A stretch of DNA of 64,000 nucleotides, from contig CM057162.1 in assembly GCA_029962745.1 (NCBI GenBank), forward strand, positions 9,674,408-9,738,407. The letters run 5' to 3'. Source of the DNA: Echinometra lucunter. Taxonomy: Eukaryota > Echinodermata > Echinoidea > Camarodonta > Echinometridae. The notes under the pieces are model-generated. The model worked only from the letters and a program-made list of their open reading frames with translations. It was not told where the DNA came from and did no database searches. The translations under genes were made by a program, and so were the position numbers. This document shows, one piece after another, positions 1 to 11,279 of the stretch; position 1 is the stretch's first letter; each line of letters begins with the position of its first letter.

Positions 1-20
1 AGTATAAAAGAATGTTTTAA

Positions 21-761
21 AAGCACCCGAGTATCACTACAGATGAACTCAGGAGCTTTTTTGAAATTCTGATTGCTTTGCCCTTAAGTATATCTGAAAA
101 TTGTGAGAAAAAATACAATTTTCACGATATAGTTGATATGAGCAAAAGCATTGTCAAAAATTTTCGCTTAGACAATATTGTCGAAGATTTTTGCTTAGAC
201 AATATTGTCGAAGATTTTCGCTTAGAAAGTATCGTCAAAGATATTTGCTTAGACAATACTGAAAATGATATTCGCTTTCAGAATATTTCTTATCATGATG
301 CTTACATTGCTGATGAAAATGTAACTTCATGGAAAGCGATTAAAAAGAGAAAATATTGCAACATGTTCACTGAGAATGTAAAACTATACATTTTCAATGA
401 TAAGTCTCTTGGCTTGAAAGTTTCAAGTGTTTCTGCCACTATAGATTCATGGCAAGTGACTCAAAAAAGCAACTTCTGTAACATGCTCACTGAGAATGTG
501 GAACGATATATTTTCAATGATAAATCTTTTCGTTCTGAATTGTGGAACAATGCTTCAACAGACTATCTATGGAAGCGTATGTCCAATTCAAAGCATACCA
601 AAAAACTACTGAAACCTAATGAAACCGATTCCATATCAGACGCATTTCTGAAACATTCGGAAAGTATTGTCTGGAAGAAATCGGACATGAATTTCTCATC
701 GAAAAGAATTGTTCTGAATTTCGAAAATGAAGTCAAGTATGTGTACAATCAGAAGCGTTAG
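21..761 (+). CDS. Unknown repeat-rich protein, copy A (5' incomplete)
   Basis: I do not recognise this protein. The frame is open from the stop at 18-20 to the TAG at 759-761, with no convincing initiator ATG, so it is probably a 3' exon whose start lies outside the window or behind a weak acceptor near 41-52. The N-terminal part holds four imperfect 10-residue repeats (LDNIVEDF type, about 30 bp each, 145-265). Two longer repeats follow, each ending in TENV-x2-YIFNDKS. The motif order (a DAY segment, a KKRK basic patch, M-x-TEN, YIFNDKS, then a SESIV tail) matches the exon at 34,869-36,221, so the two are paralogues. The protein is hydrophilic, with no membrane segment or signal peptide seen. 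Codon use and length argue against a chance frame. The extreme 5' part (about 24-80) faintly resembles the TxDELxxF region of piggyBac transposases, but this is too weak to rely on. Confidence 0.55.
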   Translation, partial: KHPSITTDELRSFFEILIALPLSISENCEKKYNFHDIVDMSKSIVKNFRLDNIVEDFCLDNIVEDFRLESIVKDICLDNTENDIRFQNISYHDAYIADENVTSWKAIKKRKYCNMFTENVKLYIFNDKSLGLKVSSVSATIDSWQVTQKSNFCNMLTENVERYIFNDKSFRSELWNNASTDYLWKRMSNSKHTKKLLKPNETDSISDAFLKHSESIVWKKSDMNFSSKRIVLNFENEVKYVYNQKR

Positions 762-2000
762 AGTGCTTGAGAGTTGGTAACTGAGTGGTCGGTTATACAG
801 CACAACGCGTTGTTCTAATCGTACACACTACACAGGCTATAGGGATGGGGTGGGTGCTCTTCAAATGCTCCGTGAGTGTGAGGGTGGATTCATACTTTCA
901 TGTTTATCAGATAAAAGTTGTGAACAAACGCACCTCAGAAAATGAAACGCAACTTGATTTTCAACCTGTCAGAATTGAGTATTTAGGACATGCGTTTAAT
1001 TTTTTGAGTTACGTCTAATCGCAACTATTTATGCAAGAGGATCCAGAGACGCATTTGAAACAATTTTACTTTTTTATATAAATGGGGGAAACACTGTTAC
1101 AAAAGTCACAAAGAGTGCGTTTCAAAAACGGTTTGAGTGGAGAAAATAGCCATAAACAGGGGCCCCGCCGCATGAAACAGGATTTCTAAACTCTGTTTCT
1201 TATAGCTGCGTTTCAGAACGCCAGTTGTCCTTATATGTCACTTAAAATTGGCAGGCAAATTTTCAAAATAATAGAAATGTATACAGAATTTGCCAACGTG
1301 ACTGAAAAATTGCGAAATTGAATAGGAAACAGCCAATCTGCAGCCAATTTCCACGAGGTTGCCAATTTTTTAGTCTTTGAACAATAACACTTTAATTCTC
1401 TTACGTACGGCACAGCGTAAAATATTTGGAAAAACAATAGAAATTTTCTGTGATTATTTGCGCTTTCTGCTCATGTATAATGTGTATGTAAAATTCACAG
1501 TGTTCCCTAGCAAATGTTAATTCAAAACCTCGGCACAAGGAGGCTGAGCTTGTACAGCTTGGGCTACATTGCTTCTAATCGTCATACTCACGGAGAAGTC
1601 CTACCTGCACCTTCTCGTGGTGAAGAGTGTTACGATATCATGATAAAGGTTCTCACACTCCCAAAATGTTGGGTAAAAGTGACCAAGTACTTAGTTTAAA
1701 AAAAAAACCAAGAGAACATGACAGCCGTGGGATCATGATAATGGTAATAATAATTGCAGGGCACGCTCGAAGAGGAGTAATAATACTCATATGGCTACCC
1801 TGGGTAAATTAAATCCAATCGCTATTTCTTTCTTATATGTTTTCCTTTTAACCAGTACTGAGTAAAAATATGCCCAACAATTTTAGAGCGTATCTGCATG
1901 GCTCCAGTGTGAGTGATCGATGTCATGATATCAACCAACGCAGGAGGGCGCAATGTTTGTTCATTCTTTTGTTTTTGTCGTTGTTTGGATTTGTTTGATT
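762..2000. repeat. 3' flank of copy A, paralogous to 36,222-37,500
   Basis: This non-coding stretch is alignable by eye with the flank after copy B. Shared blocks include TTAGAGTGCTTG, CAGCACAACGC, GGTGCTCTTCAAA, the hairpin at 1589-1619 (arms CACGGAGAAG and CTTCTCGTG), GATATCATGA at 1634-1643, and its inverted partner near 1923-1932 followed by the block AACGCAGGAGGGCGCAAT. Gene and flank were therefore duplicated as one unit. Open frames in this stretch are short and I do not treat them as genes. Confidence 0.6.
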
Positions 2001-2049
2001 GTTTGTTAATAATTTGTATACAATGAAGAGAACAGGAGGAAAATTAGAG

Positions 2050-2250
2050 GAGGCGCTGTGGCTTAGTGGTAGAGCAGTGGTCTCCTAACCGGGAGTAACA
2101 GGGTTCGAAACCAGGTTGATGCGTTAATGCTGGTGAAGTATGAATCCTCATTACCAAGTCCTTTGGAGGGGACTTAAAGCCGTCTATCTCCCAGTTGCTT
2201 ACTAACAAGCATACACATGCTTTCTTGGCAGTCAAAAATAACCAACCATT
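2050..2250 (+). repeat. tRNA-derived SINE
   Basis: The head has an internal Pol III promoter. The A box is TGGCTTAGTGGTAGAGC and the B box is GGTTCGAAACC, spaced as in a tRNA, with CCT in the anticodon-loop position (Arg-like). The cloverleaf is degraded and about 130 bp of unrelated body follows, so this is a SINE and not a tRNA gene. Confidence 0.65.
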
Positions 2251-2259
2251 TTTTATATC

Positions 2260-3210
2260 TTAAAAATTATGAAGGAAACACACGATGTTCCTTGGTTAAC
2301 AAGAAGCCATCTTAAAAAATGAATGAAAATTACTGTACCTGCTGTTTAAAAATAAGAAGTCAATCCCTACAAATAATAGCCTTTGGGCAAGGCTTCGCGC
2401 GCTGCTTATCTGCCAAGCAGGGTTTGAAAAATAGACTAAACAGTGTGAATTTATGGCAGTGATCGGTGGACCGAGCTACGTCAGCGAGGCCTTTGCTAAC
2501 GTGCGGAGCTCATGCATATGGATGAGGGTCTTGCATATACAGCAGCGAGCGAGATCGTAACTGTTTTAACCGAGGTGTGTTATATGGATTCGTTCATTAA
2601 ATTACGGGGGGATAGATATTCAAATGCATATACTAAATAATGAATAATATTTAGTTCAATTTTCAATAAAACAAATAGATTTATTAAAAGAAATAAATAA
2701 TTTGATGACTGGCTGTAGTTACTATTTTGCTAAATAAGTAAATCTATCGTAAAATTTTCCTCTCTCCTTTTTCATTTCAACTTACGCATAGTGGTTCGCG
2801 CGATCAGCTGGTCGATTGTTATTGTACAACACGTCGAACGTTAGGCACATGTGAATAATAAATATTCATAAGTTCTCTCAAATTGTCTCAAATTGGTGTA
2901 TCGGATTCGAACGGGCGGTTTGGGGGGTTTTCTCGGTAAGCTACTTTGCATCTAATTATGTATCGATTCGGTAGCGGAAAAATAATACAGAACAAAAGAA
3001 ATAAACTACAACAACCACTCAGGTAAGTAAAGGCCTCGGTGCTGACTAACCTCCGGCCACGGATCACAGTTGTCGTGCGATTAGTCTATGTATTCAGGCG
3101 CGTTTAGGGAAATAACAGCACCAAGTGCCTTGGCTAAAGGCTATACAAATACATACATACCAGTTAAAAAAAAAAAAAAAAAATTAACACATCCAACCTT
3201 CAATTGAATA
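2260..3210. other. Intergenic, nothing recognised
   Basis: AT-rich sequence without a supported gene. It contains an A17 run near 3165-3183 and short AT-rich tracts. No coding frame or inverted repeat stood out. Confidence 0.5.
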
Positions 3211-3218
3211 GGCCATAT

Positions 3219-3392
3219 ATATATATATACTGAAAGAAATGAAAATGGGAGAATAATAATTGATTAGCTCCCTCAATGTTCCCCAGAGCTGTCATGCATT
3301 TTGAATCAAGGGTTCAAAAAATGCCTCCGCCGGGAATCGAACCCGGGTCACTGGCTTAGAACGCCAATGCCTTATCACTAGACCACAGAGGC
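3219..3392 (-). repeat. SINE with an intact tRNA-Arg(UCU)-like head
   Basis: On the minus strand, 3392-3323 folds as a complete 70-nt cloverleaf. The acceptor arms GCCTCTG and CGGAGGC pair with one G-U; there is a 4-bp D stem, an anticodon stem TTGGC/GCCAG around the loop GTTCTAA (anticodon TCT), and a T arm CCGGG-TTCGATT-CCCGG. A T6 run follows at once. The roughly 100 bp after it (about 3319-3219) recur at 4952-5181 and end in (TA)n, so the unit is dispersed and is best read as a SINE whose head is still tRNA-like. A functional tRNA gene that seeded the SINE is the alternative. Confidence 0.7.
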
Positions 3393-3564
3393 GGGCCAGC
3401 AGTTAGGCGTGACCGAATCCAATTGACCGACAGACAGATTTCCAACCCTTTTTTATCCTTTATTTTGGTGCAGATGAGTTAATGAATAAAGAATAGCTAG
3501 AAGCCTGGATACATGCATAAGTCAGAATAAGGGGACAATGGCCAAAGTTGTTTGCATTTGTCAA

Positions 3565-3573
3565 ATTCTTTCA

Positions 3574-3623
<50 letters not shown>

Positions 3624-3624
3624 T

Positions 3625-3666
<42 letters not shown>

Positions 3667-3675
3667 GCATATATA
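3565..3675. repeat. (TA)n microsatellite on a SINE-like tail
   Basis: A (TA)n run of about 90 bp begins directly after TTCTTTCAATG, which matches the end of the SINE body seen at 3219 and 5181. The microsatellite probably grew from a SINE 3' tail. Confidence 0.7.
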
Positions 3676-3702
3676 TACACATTTATGCAGAAATGGACAT
3701 GA

Positions 3703-3947
3703 TGGAAATACCCACATGAGATTCTATACTGGATATGCCCCCCCCCCCCCCCTTCCCAGGTAGACCAACCCCGAGTATATCAGGGAACTTAAAACATTTT
3801 TATGCATGTGTTTTACTTGAAATGTTTAAGTTCCTTAGCCTGACTGTGGTTGGTCTACCCGAGGGAGGGCCTACCGGGGGTTGGTCTACCGGAGGTGGGG
3901 GGGGGGGAGGGTCCGCCCCCTGGGCAGACTCTCAGTGGGTATTTCCA
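3703..3947. repeat. Palindromic MITE-like element
   Basis: The left arm (GGAAATACCCAC, poly-C, AGGTAGACCAACCCC, GGGAACTTAAAACATTT) is repeated in inverse at 3818-3947, around an 18-bp loop. Extra GGTCTACC copies lengthen the right arm. A further GTAGAC-rich stretch runs to about 4035. The proline- and glycine-rich frames across it are artefacts. Confidence 0.65.
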
Positions 3948-4951
3948 TAGCAACTATATGTCTATATGCAGTAGTGGAAATAATCCACAGGATAGTCTAC
4001 CAGGGGTATGGTCCCTTCGGGTAGACTTCAGGTCTCGCCACCTGAAGTCAACAACGGAAGTTAGGAAATTTTTGGAGCAAATACAGTATAGTAATGTATG
4101 GCTGCCTGTTCACTATACTCAAACGGAGGCAATATACCCCTGGGTTACCAAATTCTAGCCACTGATGATTTCAGATTTGCTGTTTGAGTTTTAAAAAAAT
4201 GACTCTAGATCAATTTGACCAAAATGTATCCCCCCCCCCTCAAAAAATCTGAGAGAGATAAATGGAGGCGCTTTAAATTCAAGCTAAACAAGACAACTTC
4301 AAATTAACTTATGATGATGTTTGAAGGTTTGCATGGTGGTACGGATATTCGTAGAAAGGGTTTACGGTTCACCATGTGGTAAGTCCTAAAGGACTATAAA
4401 TAAAGTGGATAGAGAGGGAGGTGAAATAGAGAGGCGAGAAAGCAGGAAAGTTGGAGGGCAGAGTATCTTTCTGAAAACTGGGTGCTAAAAAGGACTGTAA
4501 ACCAGAAGAGGTCGGAGGATTGAGTTGGTGAAGAGATGAGGAGGCTTGAGTCGGCGAGAGGTAAGAAGACTTGAGGAGGGCGGAGAAGGAGAGAAATCAA
4601 CTTATGGTATGCCAATGGTAACTTAATAGTTAGCTTATACTGATCTCAAAAGTAACTCTAGTTTAACTGTGATAAAAGATGGATCACTTTCATTTGTAAA
4701 TTGTCAATTCTGACTGAAGCGCCAAAAATACAACCAACGAAAACACCAAATACCAGAAAGGCATCGAGTTAAAATTTCTGTGGGGGTGGGGAAGAAAAAT
4801 AGACGAATTCCATTCAGTATGGAGTACAGAGTGACACCGATTTTGCACATGGTTTGGCTATACCATTTTTCAAAGTCAATTTCAGTCATTTTCAGTCAGA
4901 CGCATTAATTCCGACCAGTACTATATTGGCAACTCCCTTGTAAATAATAAA

Positions 4952-5181
4952 CACTGAAAGAAATAAAAATGGGAGAATAATAATTGCGTAGCTCCCTCAA
5001 TGTTCCCCAGAGCTGTCATCCATTTTGAATCAAGGGTTGAAAAAATGTCTCCGCTGGCGGGTTTGATTCCCGGCGGAGGCATTTTTTTTCAACCCTTGAT
5101 TCAAAATGGATAACAGCTTTAGGGAGCATTGAGGGAGCTACAATTAGGCCAATTATTCCCACATTTTCATTTCTTTCAGTG
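4952..5181. repeat. Head-to-head SINE dimer (palindrome)
   Basis: The body of the SINE at 3219-3392 occurs twice in opposite orientation. It runs from CACTGAAAG at 4952 to GGGTTGAAAAAAT, then a tRNA 3'-half remnant (5047-5082), then the same body reversed to TTTCTTTCAGTG at 5181. The arms are about 95 bp and nearly perfect. A (TA)n(TG)n microsatellite (5182-5277) follows the right tail. Confidence 0.75.
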
Positions 5182-5201
5182 TGTATATATATATGTATAT
5201 G

Positions 5202-5278
<77 letters not shown>

Positions 5279-5579
5279 CTTTATGGAAAAAATCTAGGGA
5301 TTCGTTCGTTCTAATTTTCTTAACTCCAATTCATTTTCGTACGATGAAAAAAAACGTTTACCATATAGTCTTAACCGATATAAACTGAACATGCTTAATA
5401 AAAGAATCTTTACCATTTGCTAATCTAACATAATTACATAATTAATTCGCGTTTTATAATTCTCACAATATACATCTGCATTACATCACATAAAAATATA
5501 TTGTATATTCCGTAGGACGCAGTAATATTTCACCAGCATAAACACATTTAAGTGTTGAATGAAGGTTCAGCTGCATTAG

Positions 5580-5844
5580 CATGTGCAAAGTTGAGCTTTT
5601 GATCCAAATACATAAATGTACAGGTATTAATATTTCCCTCCAAGTTATCAGCTGAATAGTTCAGCCTTCCTCCGGGATATGACCCTTTTGACCTCTGCCG
5701 GAAATGACGTAACGGCTTAGGATTGACAGAGGTCAGAAGGGTCACATCTCTGAGCAAGGCTGAAGTATTCAGCCGAAATTTTGAGCTAAACATTTTTTTC
5801 ACTTTGACTTCATGCATTTGGATCATAAGTTTAACTTTGTCATG
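5580..5844. repeat. Palindromic MITE
   Basis: The arms are about 125 bp, centred near 5712. GATCCAAAT, CAGCTGAAT, TTCAGCCTT, TGACCC and TGACCTCTG on the left recur as reverse complements on the right. The open frames on both strands here are by-products of the palindrome. Confidence 0.7.
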
Positions 5845-6637
5845 TTTGTACACAGTGTTTTCCGCTTGTAGAAAACAGTTGATTAAAAATCATCAATTTT
5901 ACTCGTACTCGGATTGTAAGTAGCAGATCCTACGACTGCTTGCCTATTGGGTAGAATATGGCGCCTGTGGTCACGTGATCACAAAAAAGAACTCGAACAG
6001 GGTTGGCCAAACTCTGTAATCAGGGATCAGAGTATCAAAATTGCCTGCTAGTCTTTAATGATGGATGGAACACTGATTACAGTTTTTTTTCCATTATGCA
6101 TATGTCAAGAGGACTGCAAAGTCATGTCAAACGATGAAAGGCTTCTCGGTTTGCCAATGTCATTATTTGATGGCTCGTGAAATTAACTGTCATTCATCAT
6201 TAACTCATTGACTACTTCATTATCTTATTCCCAACAGCATGATACAGGGACTATCCGGATCCAGTATCCAATAGGTTTCACGATATATTAAGTCTTAAAG
6301 TCGGGATAACTGTGGGTTTCCTCTCTTTTGAGATTCTATTGATTACAGAATATATTACTGGCTTACAAGAGATGTGTACCACTCATTCAAGGATTCTCTG
6401 TGACGTTGCTGTGGTGCCCATTTTTTAGAATGACCCACTGACAAAGACATCGTATCTCACGCAGTTACCATGATTACGGTTATAGAACGAAATGAAAACG
6501 GGTACGAGTCCCTTGGACAGTTCCAGATTTTCGTGATTTCATTTTTCATTTCTACATGAATTTTGAACTATTTTAAGCAAGGTCTTACTTCTGCACCTCA
6601 TAATATTCAGCCGATTATCATGTATATTACAATGACG
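5845..6637. other. Upstream region of GPCR 1
   Basis: No recognisable repeat or gene. It probably contains the promoter of the receptor at 6638, but no clear TATA box or other element could be fixed. Confidence 0.4.
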
Positions 6638-7627
6638 ATGTCATCTTCGAGTGTTCATACTCTCCCTACGACCGTAACGAGCAAAATTTATGAGATTCTC
6701 CAGAACTATGCGTTTACTTTATGCATGCTGATTTTAGCCCTCGGTCTGTCGGTCTTGACTAATATCTCTACAATATACATCTTGAACAGGACCGACTCCT
6801 TACACCAAACCGAGATTCTCCTGTACAAAGCGCTTGCTGTTAGCGACATCAACAGTGCCGCAAGTCTTACTATCTATGTCACATTGTATTCGTTACAAGT
6901 TACTCAAGGCTGCATTTTGATGTACCTGTATACTGTCTTCGTCCTCTATACATCTGTATTCATAGTAGTTCTGGTAAATATCAACCGCTTCATCATGATC
7001 ATACGGCCTCTACATCATATGCGGCTGGTAACGCCAAGGAGACTTTACATCTCTTTAGTTGTGGGTATATCAAGCACACTGGCCTTGATGATGGTGCTTT
7101 ATCATTTAGGTGTTGCTACAGTTATACGGGAAAAGATTTGCCTCGACGATACAGCACAGAATAATCTAATACCAGACATAGTTTCTAACATTCTGCTCAG
7201 TGTGCCGGTATTGCTTGGTTTAGTTGTCATTGTCCTTACAAGCGGTGGAATCTTACGCAAGTCCAGGCAACAGGCAAGAAAAATTGCCCAGTTACGCCAG
7301 AATGTCCTTCGTCACCTTGGACAAGCTGATTTGAACAACCGTCAAGGAAATCATCTAGTCGTTTCTGCAAAAGGACTGAACGGTCTCAGAACTATTGGTG
7401 CCATTACCATCTCATACGTCGTCGCCTGGCTACCATCTTTAATCAGCTTAGGGACTATGAGAAAAACATCTTCTTCAACTTTGCTTGTGTCTATCATTCT
7501 ATCTCTGTCACTATGCAATACCATCTGGAACCCGCTAGTCCTGTTCATAGCCAATAAGCCTTTCAGGACTGCTACTGTGAAACTGATTCTGAGGACCAAG
7601 ACTGCTTGTTATGGAGGCAGCGTGTAA
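6638..7627 (+). CDS. Intronless class A (rhodopsin-like) GPCR 1
   Basis: A 329-residue seven-helix receptor of the plasma membrane; ligand unknown. Helices lie near residues 25-49, 62-86, 92-118, 135-159, 180-206, 248-270 and 280-305. Class A marks are the TM1 Asn (LTN), TM2 Asp (AVSD), a TM3-start Cys (92) paired with an extracellular-loop-2 Cys (168), and NP in TM7. Two marks are altered: D/ERY is NRF (116-118) and NPxxY is NPLVLF (298-303). TM6 has WLP in place of CWxP. Intracellular loop 3 carries the basic stretch KSRQQARKIAQLR, shared with the receptor at 52,627. In-frame ATGs lie at 6620, 6632 and 6638. I chose 6638 because its context and the following SSSS align with the start of the paralogue. 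No intron is needed. It resembles the lineage-expanded, often intronless sea urchin receptors ('surreal' GPCRs); that assignment is an inference. Confidence 0.88.
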   Translation: MSSSSVHTLPTTVTSKIYEILQNYAFTLCMLILALGLSVLTNISTIYILNRTDSLHQTEILLYKALAVSDINSAASLTIYVTLYSLQVTQGCILMYLYTVFVLYTSVFIVVLVNINRFIMIIRPLHHMRLVTPRRLYISLVVGISSTLALMMVLYHLGVATVIREKICLDDTAQNNLIPDIVSNILLSVPVLLGLVVIVLTSGGILRKSRQQARKIAQLRQNVLRHLGQADLNNRQGNHLVVSAKGLNGLRTIGAITISYVVAWLPSLISLGTMRKTSSSTLLVSIILSLSLCNTIWNPLVLFIANKPFRTATVKLILRTKTACYGGSV

Positions 7628-8721
7628 CATGTTATCAATTTTAATGGACACAAAATTCACAAGACAACTTTAGATCATTAGGGGGAAAAAAACTAAATAC
7701 GGTACTTACCATGCTTATAAGGAAACGTAGTGTAAATAAAGGATGAGCATAAACACTCCGGATATAAGCGGAGTAAATTTGTCCTGTTGGTTCAATGCGA
7801 AGCTAATCAAGGTCGGTGCTACATTTCGGGGCTGGGGGCGGCCTCCATCTATGATTTTTCAAGTAATAAAAAAGAAGATCAAGAAGAAAGAAACTCTTGG
7901 GTTAAGAAGGCAGGGTTATGCAACTCGATAATAGCCCTATTTGTTTATTCAAAATCTTGCCCCCTACAAAAATACCATGGCTCCGCAACGAGGCTATAAT
8001 ATTGGTTATTTTATGCTAAATACATTATCTACAGACAAAAATATACTGAAAAACATCTTTTTTTTATGTTTTTTCAAAAAGATATTTTTTTCTAGAGAAA
8101 GTAGAAAGAGTTATTGCCAATAGACAAGGCAAACTTTCAGTTCACTTAGAGAAATGGAAAACAATGAATAATGCCCATTATATCCTACGTCTTAAATTTA
8201 TCTAGCTAAAATTTGTCGAGATCTTCTCATGTGACTAAAAATAATTTCACCATGAAAGAAAAATGGATATGGCGTGACGTCAGTCTCGGTATATTTTCCG
8301 TTATACCAAGATTCTGACGTCATTTTTTACGATAACGAGATATTTAGCTATCGGTATCCGATGAGCGCGTCAAACTCTTGCGTATGCTCCTGCGCTGCAT
8401 GTGCATTGCATGTATTGTACACGTGCATTGCATTGTACGACGACTTATGCAACGGCACTCATTCAATTTTCATGGGTGCGTTGTAATTATTTACAACAAA
8501 TAACTGAAACATGAAACATAGACATTATAAATGTGTTCGAGTTTTCCAGTTTTCATCGTTTCTTGTTTACTACAAGTTTTCATCCCTATTTATTGTTGGA
8601 TTGTTGGCTTTAAGCAATGACCTTGTGTGACTAAGCAAAAATGAACAAATATGGTAAATTGGCTCTTTTATTATTAATTTTTTTATGTATGATACATTTT
8701 GTCTCTTGTGTATAGGATTTA
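7628..8721. other. Intergenic downstream of GPCR 1
   Basis: No gene recognised. Short frames at 7743-8123 and 8274-8486 lack family features. The sequence is AT-rich with small homopolymer runs. Confidence 0.45.
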
Positions 8722-8856
8722 AATCAAATATGCCATGCACTCTTTTCGAAGTACCAGCTGAAATTATGGATTCTTCGGTGACGGCATAGCGCGATGCCAG
8801 TCACCTCAGAATCCATAATTTCAACTAGAACTTCTCAGTGCATGGTATATTTGATT
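8722..8856. repeat. 135-bp near-perfect palindrome
   Basis: The arms are about 67 bp around a centre at 8789. AATCAAATAT, CCATGCACT, TGAAATTATGGATTCT and GGTGAC on the left recur reverse-complemented on the right, with a few mismatches. As RNA it would form one long hairpin. It may be a very short foldback MITE or a structured transcript. Confidence 0.8.
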
Positions 8857-10690
8857 ATTATGTACTTGCTGAATTGTAGAATTTTATTTATGTATGATTT
8901 GTCATTTATTACTCTGAAATTGTTATATTTTGTTGACTGAAGTGAAGCAATAAAATCTGTAATAATAATAACAAAAATGATTATTTCCCCCTTTTCATTC
9001 TACCTTTTCGAGGCATGAAAAATACGTACCTTCATAACTGTGATTTCTTTTTACTCTACTCATGTTGGGATGGTTCTGATTTTTTTTTTTTTTTTTTTTT
9101 TTTTAGATTTTAGCAATGTAAATAACTGGAATGATGTCTATGAGTAGTTACAATACAAACACACCAATCAAACAATCAAAAACATCATAAAAACAAGCAA
9201 AAACCGATATTGCGATTCAGCACACCAACTTTTTAACTAGAACGTGATCTCTCAAAATGAATAATCACTTTCAAATAAAAATTATTACGGTTGGTTAACT
9301 TCGATTTATAATTCAGTATTCCACTTGTTTCTTTCTTTTCCACATTTGACAAAATAAAAATGTCTGTTACACTGACAACCCATTGCTCATCTGGCGGAGT
9401 CCTCACTGTGTGACTGAATCTGCAACTGTAATATATACTGCTGTTTCACTTAGCTCTGTATCATACCTTCTTCTTCTTCTGTTTTTTTTTTTTCATTACT
9501 TTCCCTTTTCTTTCTTGAGGAATCCACGTCATTACAAGCACTGCTTTTTTGTCGATTCCTCTTTTCCAATATCATTTTTTTTCTTTTAATACACTATGTC
9601 AAACAGACATTTAATTTGTTTTGGATGTTAAATAAGAGGGGAAAATGCTGTATGTTCATTCATGTATTGTGTTATATCGGAAATAAAACCTGAACTTGAA
9701 ACTCTTGAAACTTCACTCAAAGAAGTGTCTGACTTGCAATAGGCTACCAATTAATCAAAGGCAATATCAAATACTAATATAGGTTGTTAAATGAAATGAG
9801 TCTTATCAGTTCCTAGAATCTAAGATATTCTGCCTTTAACAGGTTTTAAAAAATAAAGTAATCCCTGACTGAGGGATAGTAATGTTATAAAATATAGGAT
9901 ATGAATTCAGTGTCCGTCGAGATGCTGCGACGATTGAGCGATGATCGAGCGAAACGTCAAAAGGTTGAGTTGAAAGTCTAAAAGACGCTTAGACATTCGA
10001 AGACACTTGGATGAACTAGGTGAAAGAAAACCCCATCCGGAGATCAACGATAACGGGAAGATCTCGGCGACGATGGAGATCTCAATTGAACCTATAGTTA
10101 TCAACACAAAATAAACATCGTTGTCCGAAATACACCTATACAAACTAGCGTCGTCGAAAAGGTTAAGCGACCTCCAAAAAGTGTTACAGCTTAAACATTT
10201 ATATCTAATAAGTATTTTTAATAACATTTCCTAAACGTAGAATAGCATTATAAAATGACTTTCATAAATGCCAAGGGCAAATAATGATGTCCATTGTCAA
10301 GTATAGCAACATCTGAAATATCCTTTAGATTTAAAGATGTCTACCATTACATAAATTATCGTCAATAAAGTTTGTCTAATTTAGCTTTTCCATGCTCCAA
10401 TATCAACCGTTAAAGTAGACGATATCTTCTTTTTAGCATGAAAGTAACATTTTCTACAAACTACTCTGCATAGCTAATTAATGCAGTACGTTCACATACA
10501 TGACACAGACAACAAATCAATAAAATACATCCTCTTAATCAATGCCAGAATGTTGTAAAAATAGGTATTATAAATATCAGAGTACATACCCGATAAGTTG
10601 AAGAATCAGGAAAACATTAAAGAGAGGTATTGTTGTACTACAAGGCAGTAAAAACATTACAGGAGTCCATTTCTCCCCCTCTACAAATTA
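8857..10690. other. Intergenic, sparse
   Basis: It holds a polyA-signal-like AATAAA (8950) followed by a short (AAT) run, a T24 tract (about 9080-9104) and a CTT-rich stretch (9467-9500). At 9907-10,230 a more GC-balanced segment carries a 106-residue minus frame with no recognisable family. No gene is supported. Confidence 0.4.
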
Positions 10691-11087
10691 ACAGCAGAGA
10701 TGTCAGAGCTACGCCGATACTCTCTAGGAGGTATTGGTTCAAATCCTGAGAAGGATATAGATGTGTTGCTCCTCACTGAGACGTGGCTCTCTGCTGATGA
10801 TACAGCTGTTACAGGAGAATTGACCCCACCTGGGTATACTTTCATTAATGTTTCTCGTTCATCTACCACTAATCAAGGTTATCATGGTGGTATTGGTATC
10901 CTAGCGAAGAAAGAACTTTTACACAATAAGGATGTATTATTTACACTAAATATTTCTACATTTGAATATGCTATTGTGTCTAACATTTCGCGGACATTGC
11001 ACTATGTGATCATTTACAGGCCTCCACCATCAGCCAAGAATGTCTTCCACCTTTATAGCAGAGTTTGAGGACTTTGTACAGGAACTG

Positions 11088-11279
11088 AATCTGCTTCCAG
11101 AAAAGCTGAGAGATCCGGGATAGCAAGCGTGTGGAAACATTTAAGATTAAATTAAAAACGTACCTCTTTAACTCATTTTATTAATGATTTTCTGTTACTT
11201 GTAATTTTGTTTGCCCCCCTTCACTTGTGCGCCTTGAGCATCTCTTACGAGATGGATATGGCGCCTAATAAATTGCATA

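Noticed and set aside
24..80. piggyBac transposase-like N-terminus in copy A
   Set aside because: Only a TxDELxxF-type resemblance over fewer than 20 residues, and copy B lacks it.
6563..6637. Longer N-terminus for GPCR 1
   Set aside because: The upstream frame opens with TTG; in-frame ATGs start at 6620, and 6638 is best supported by the paralogue.
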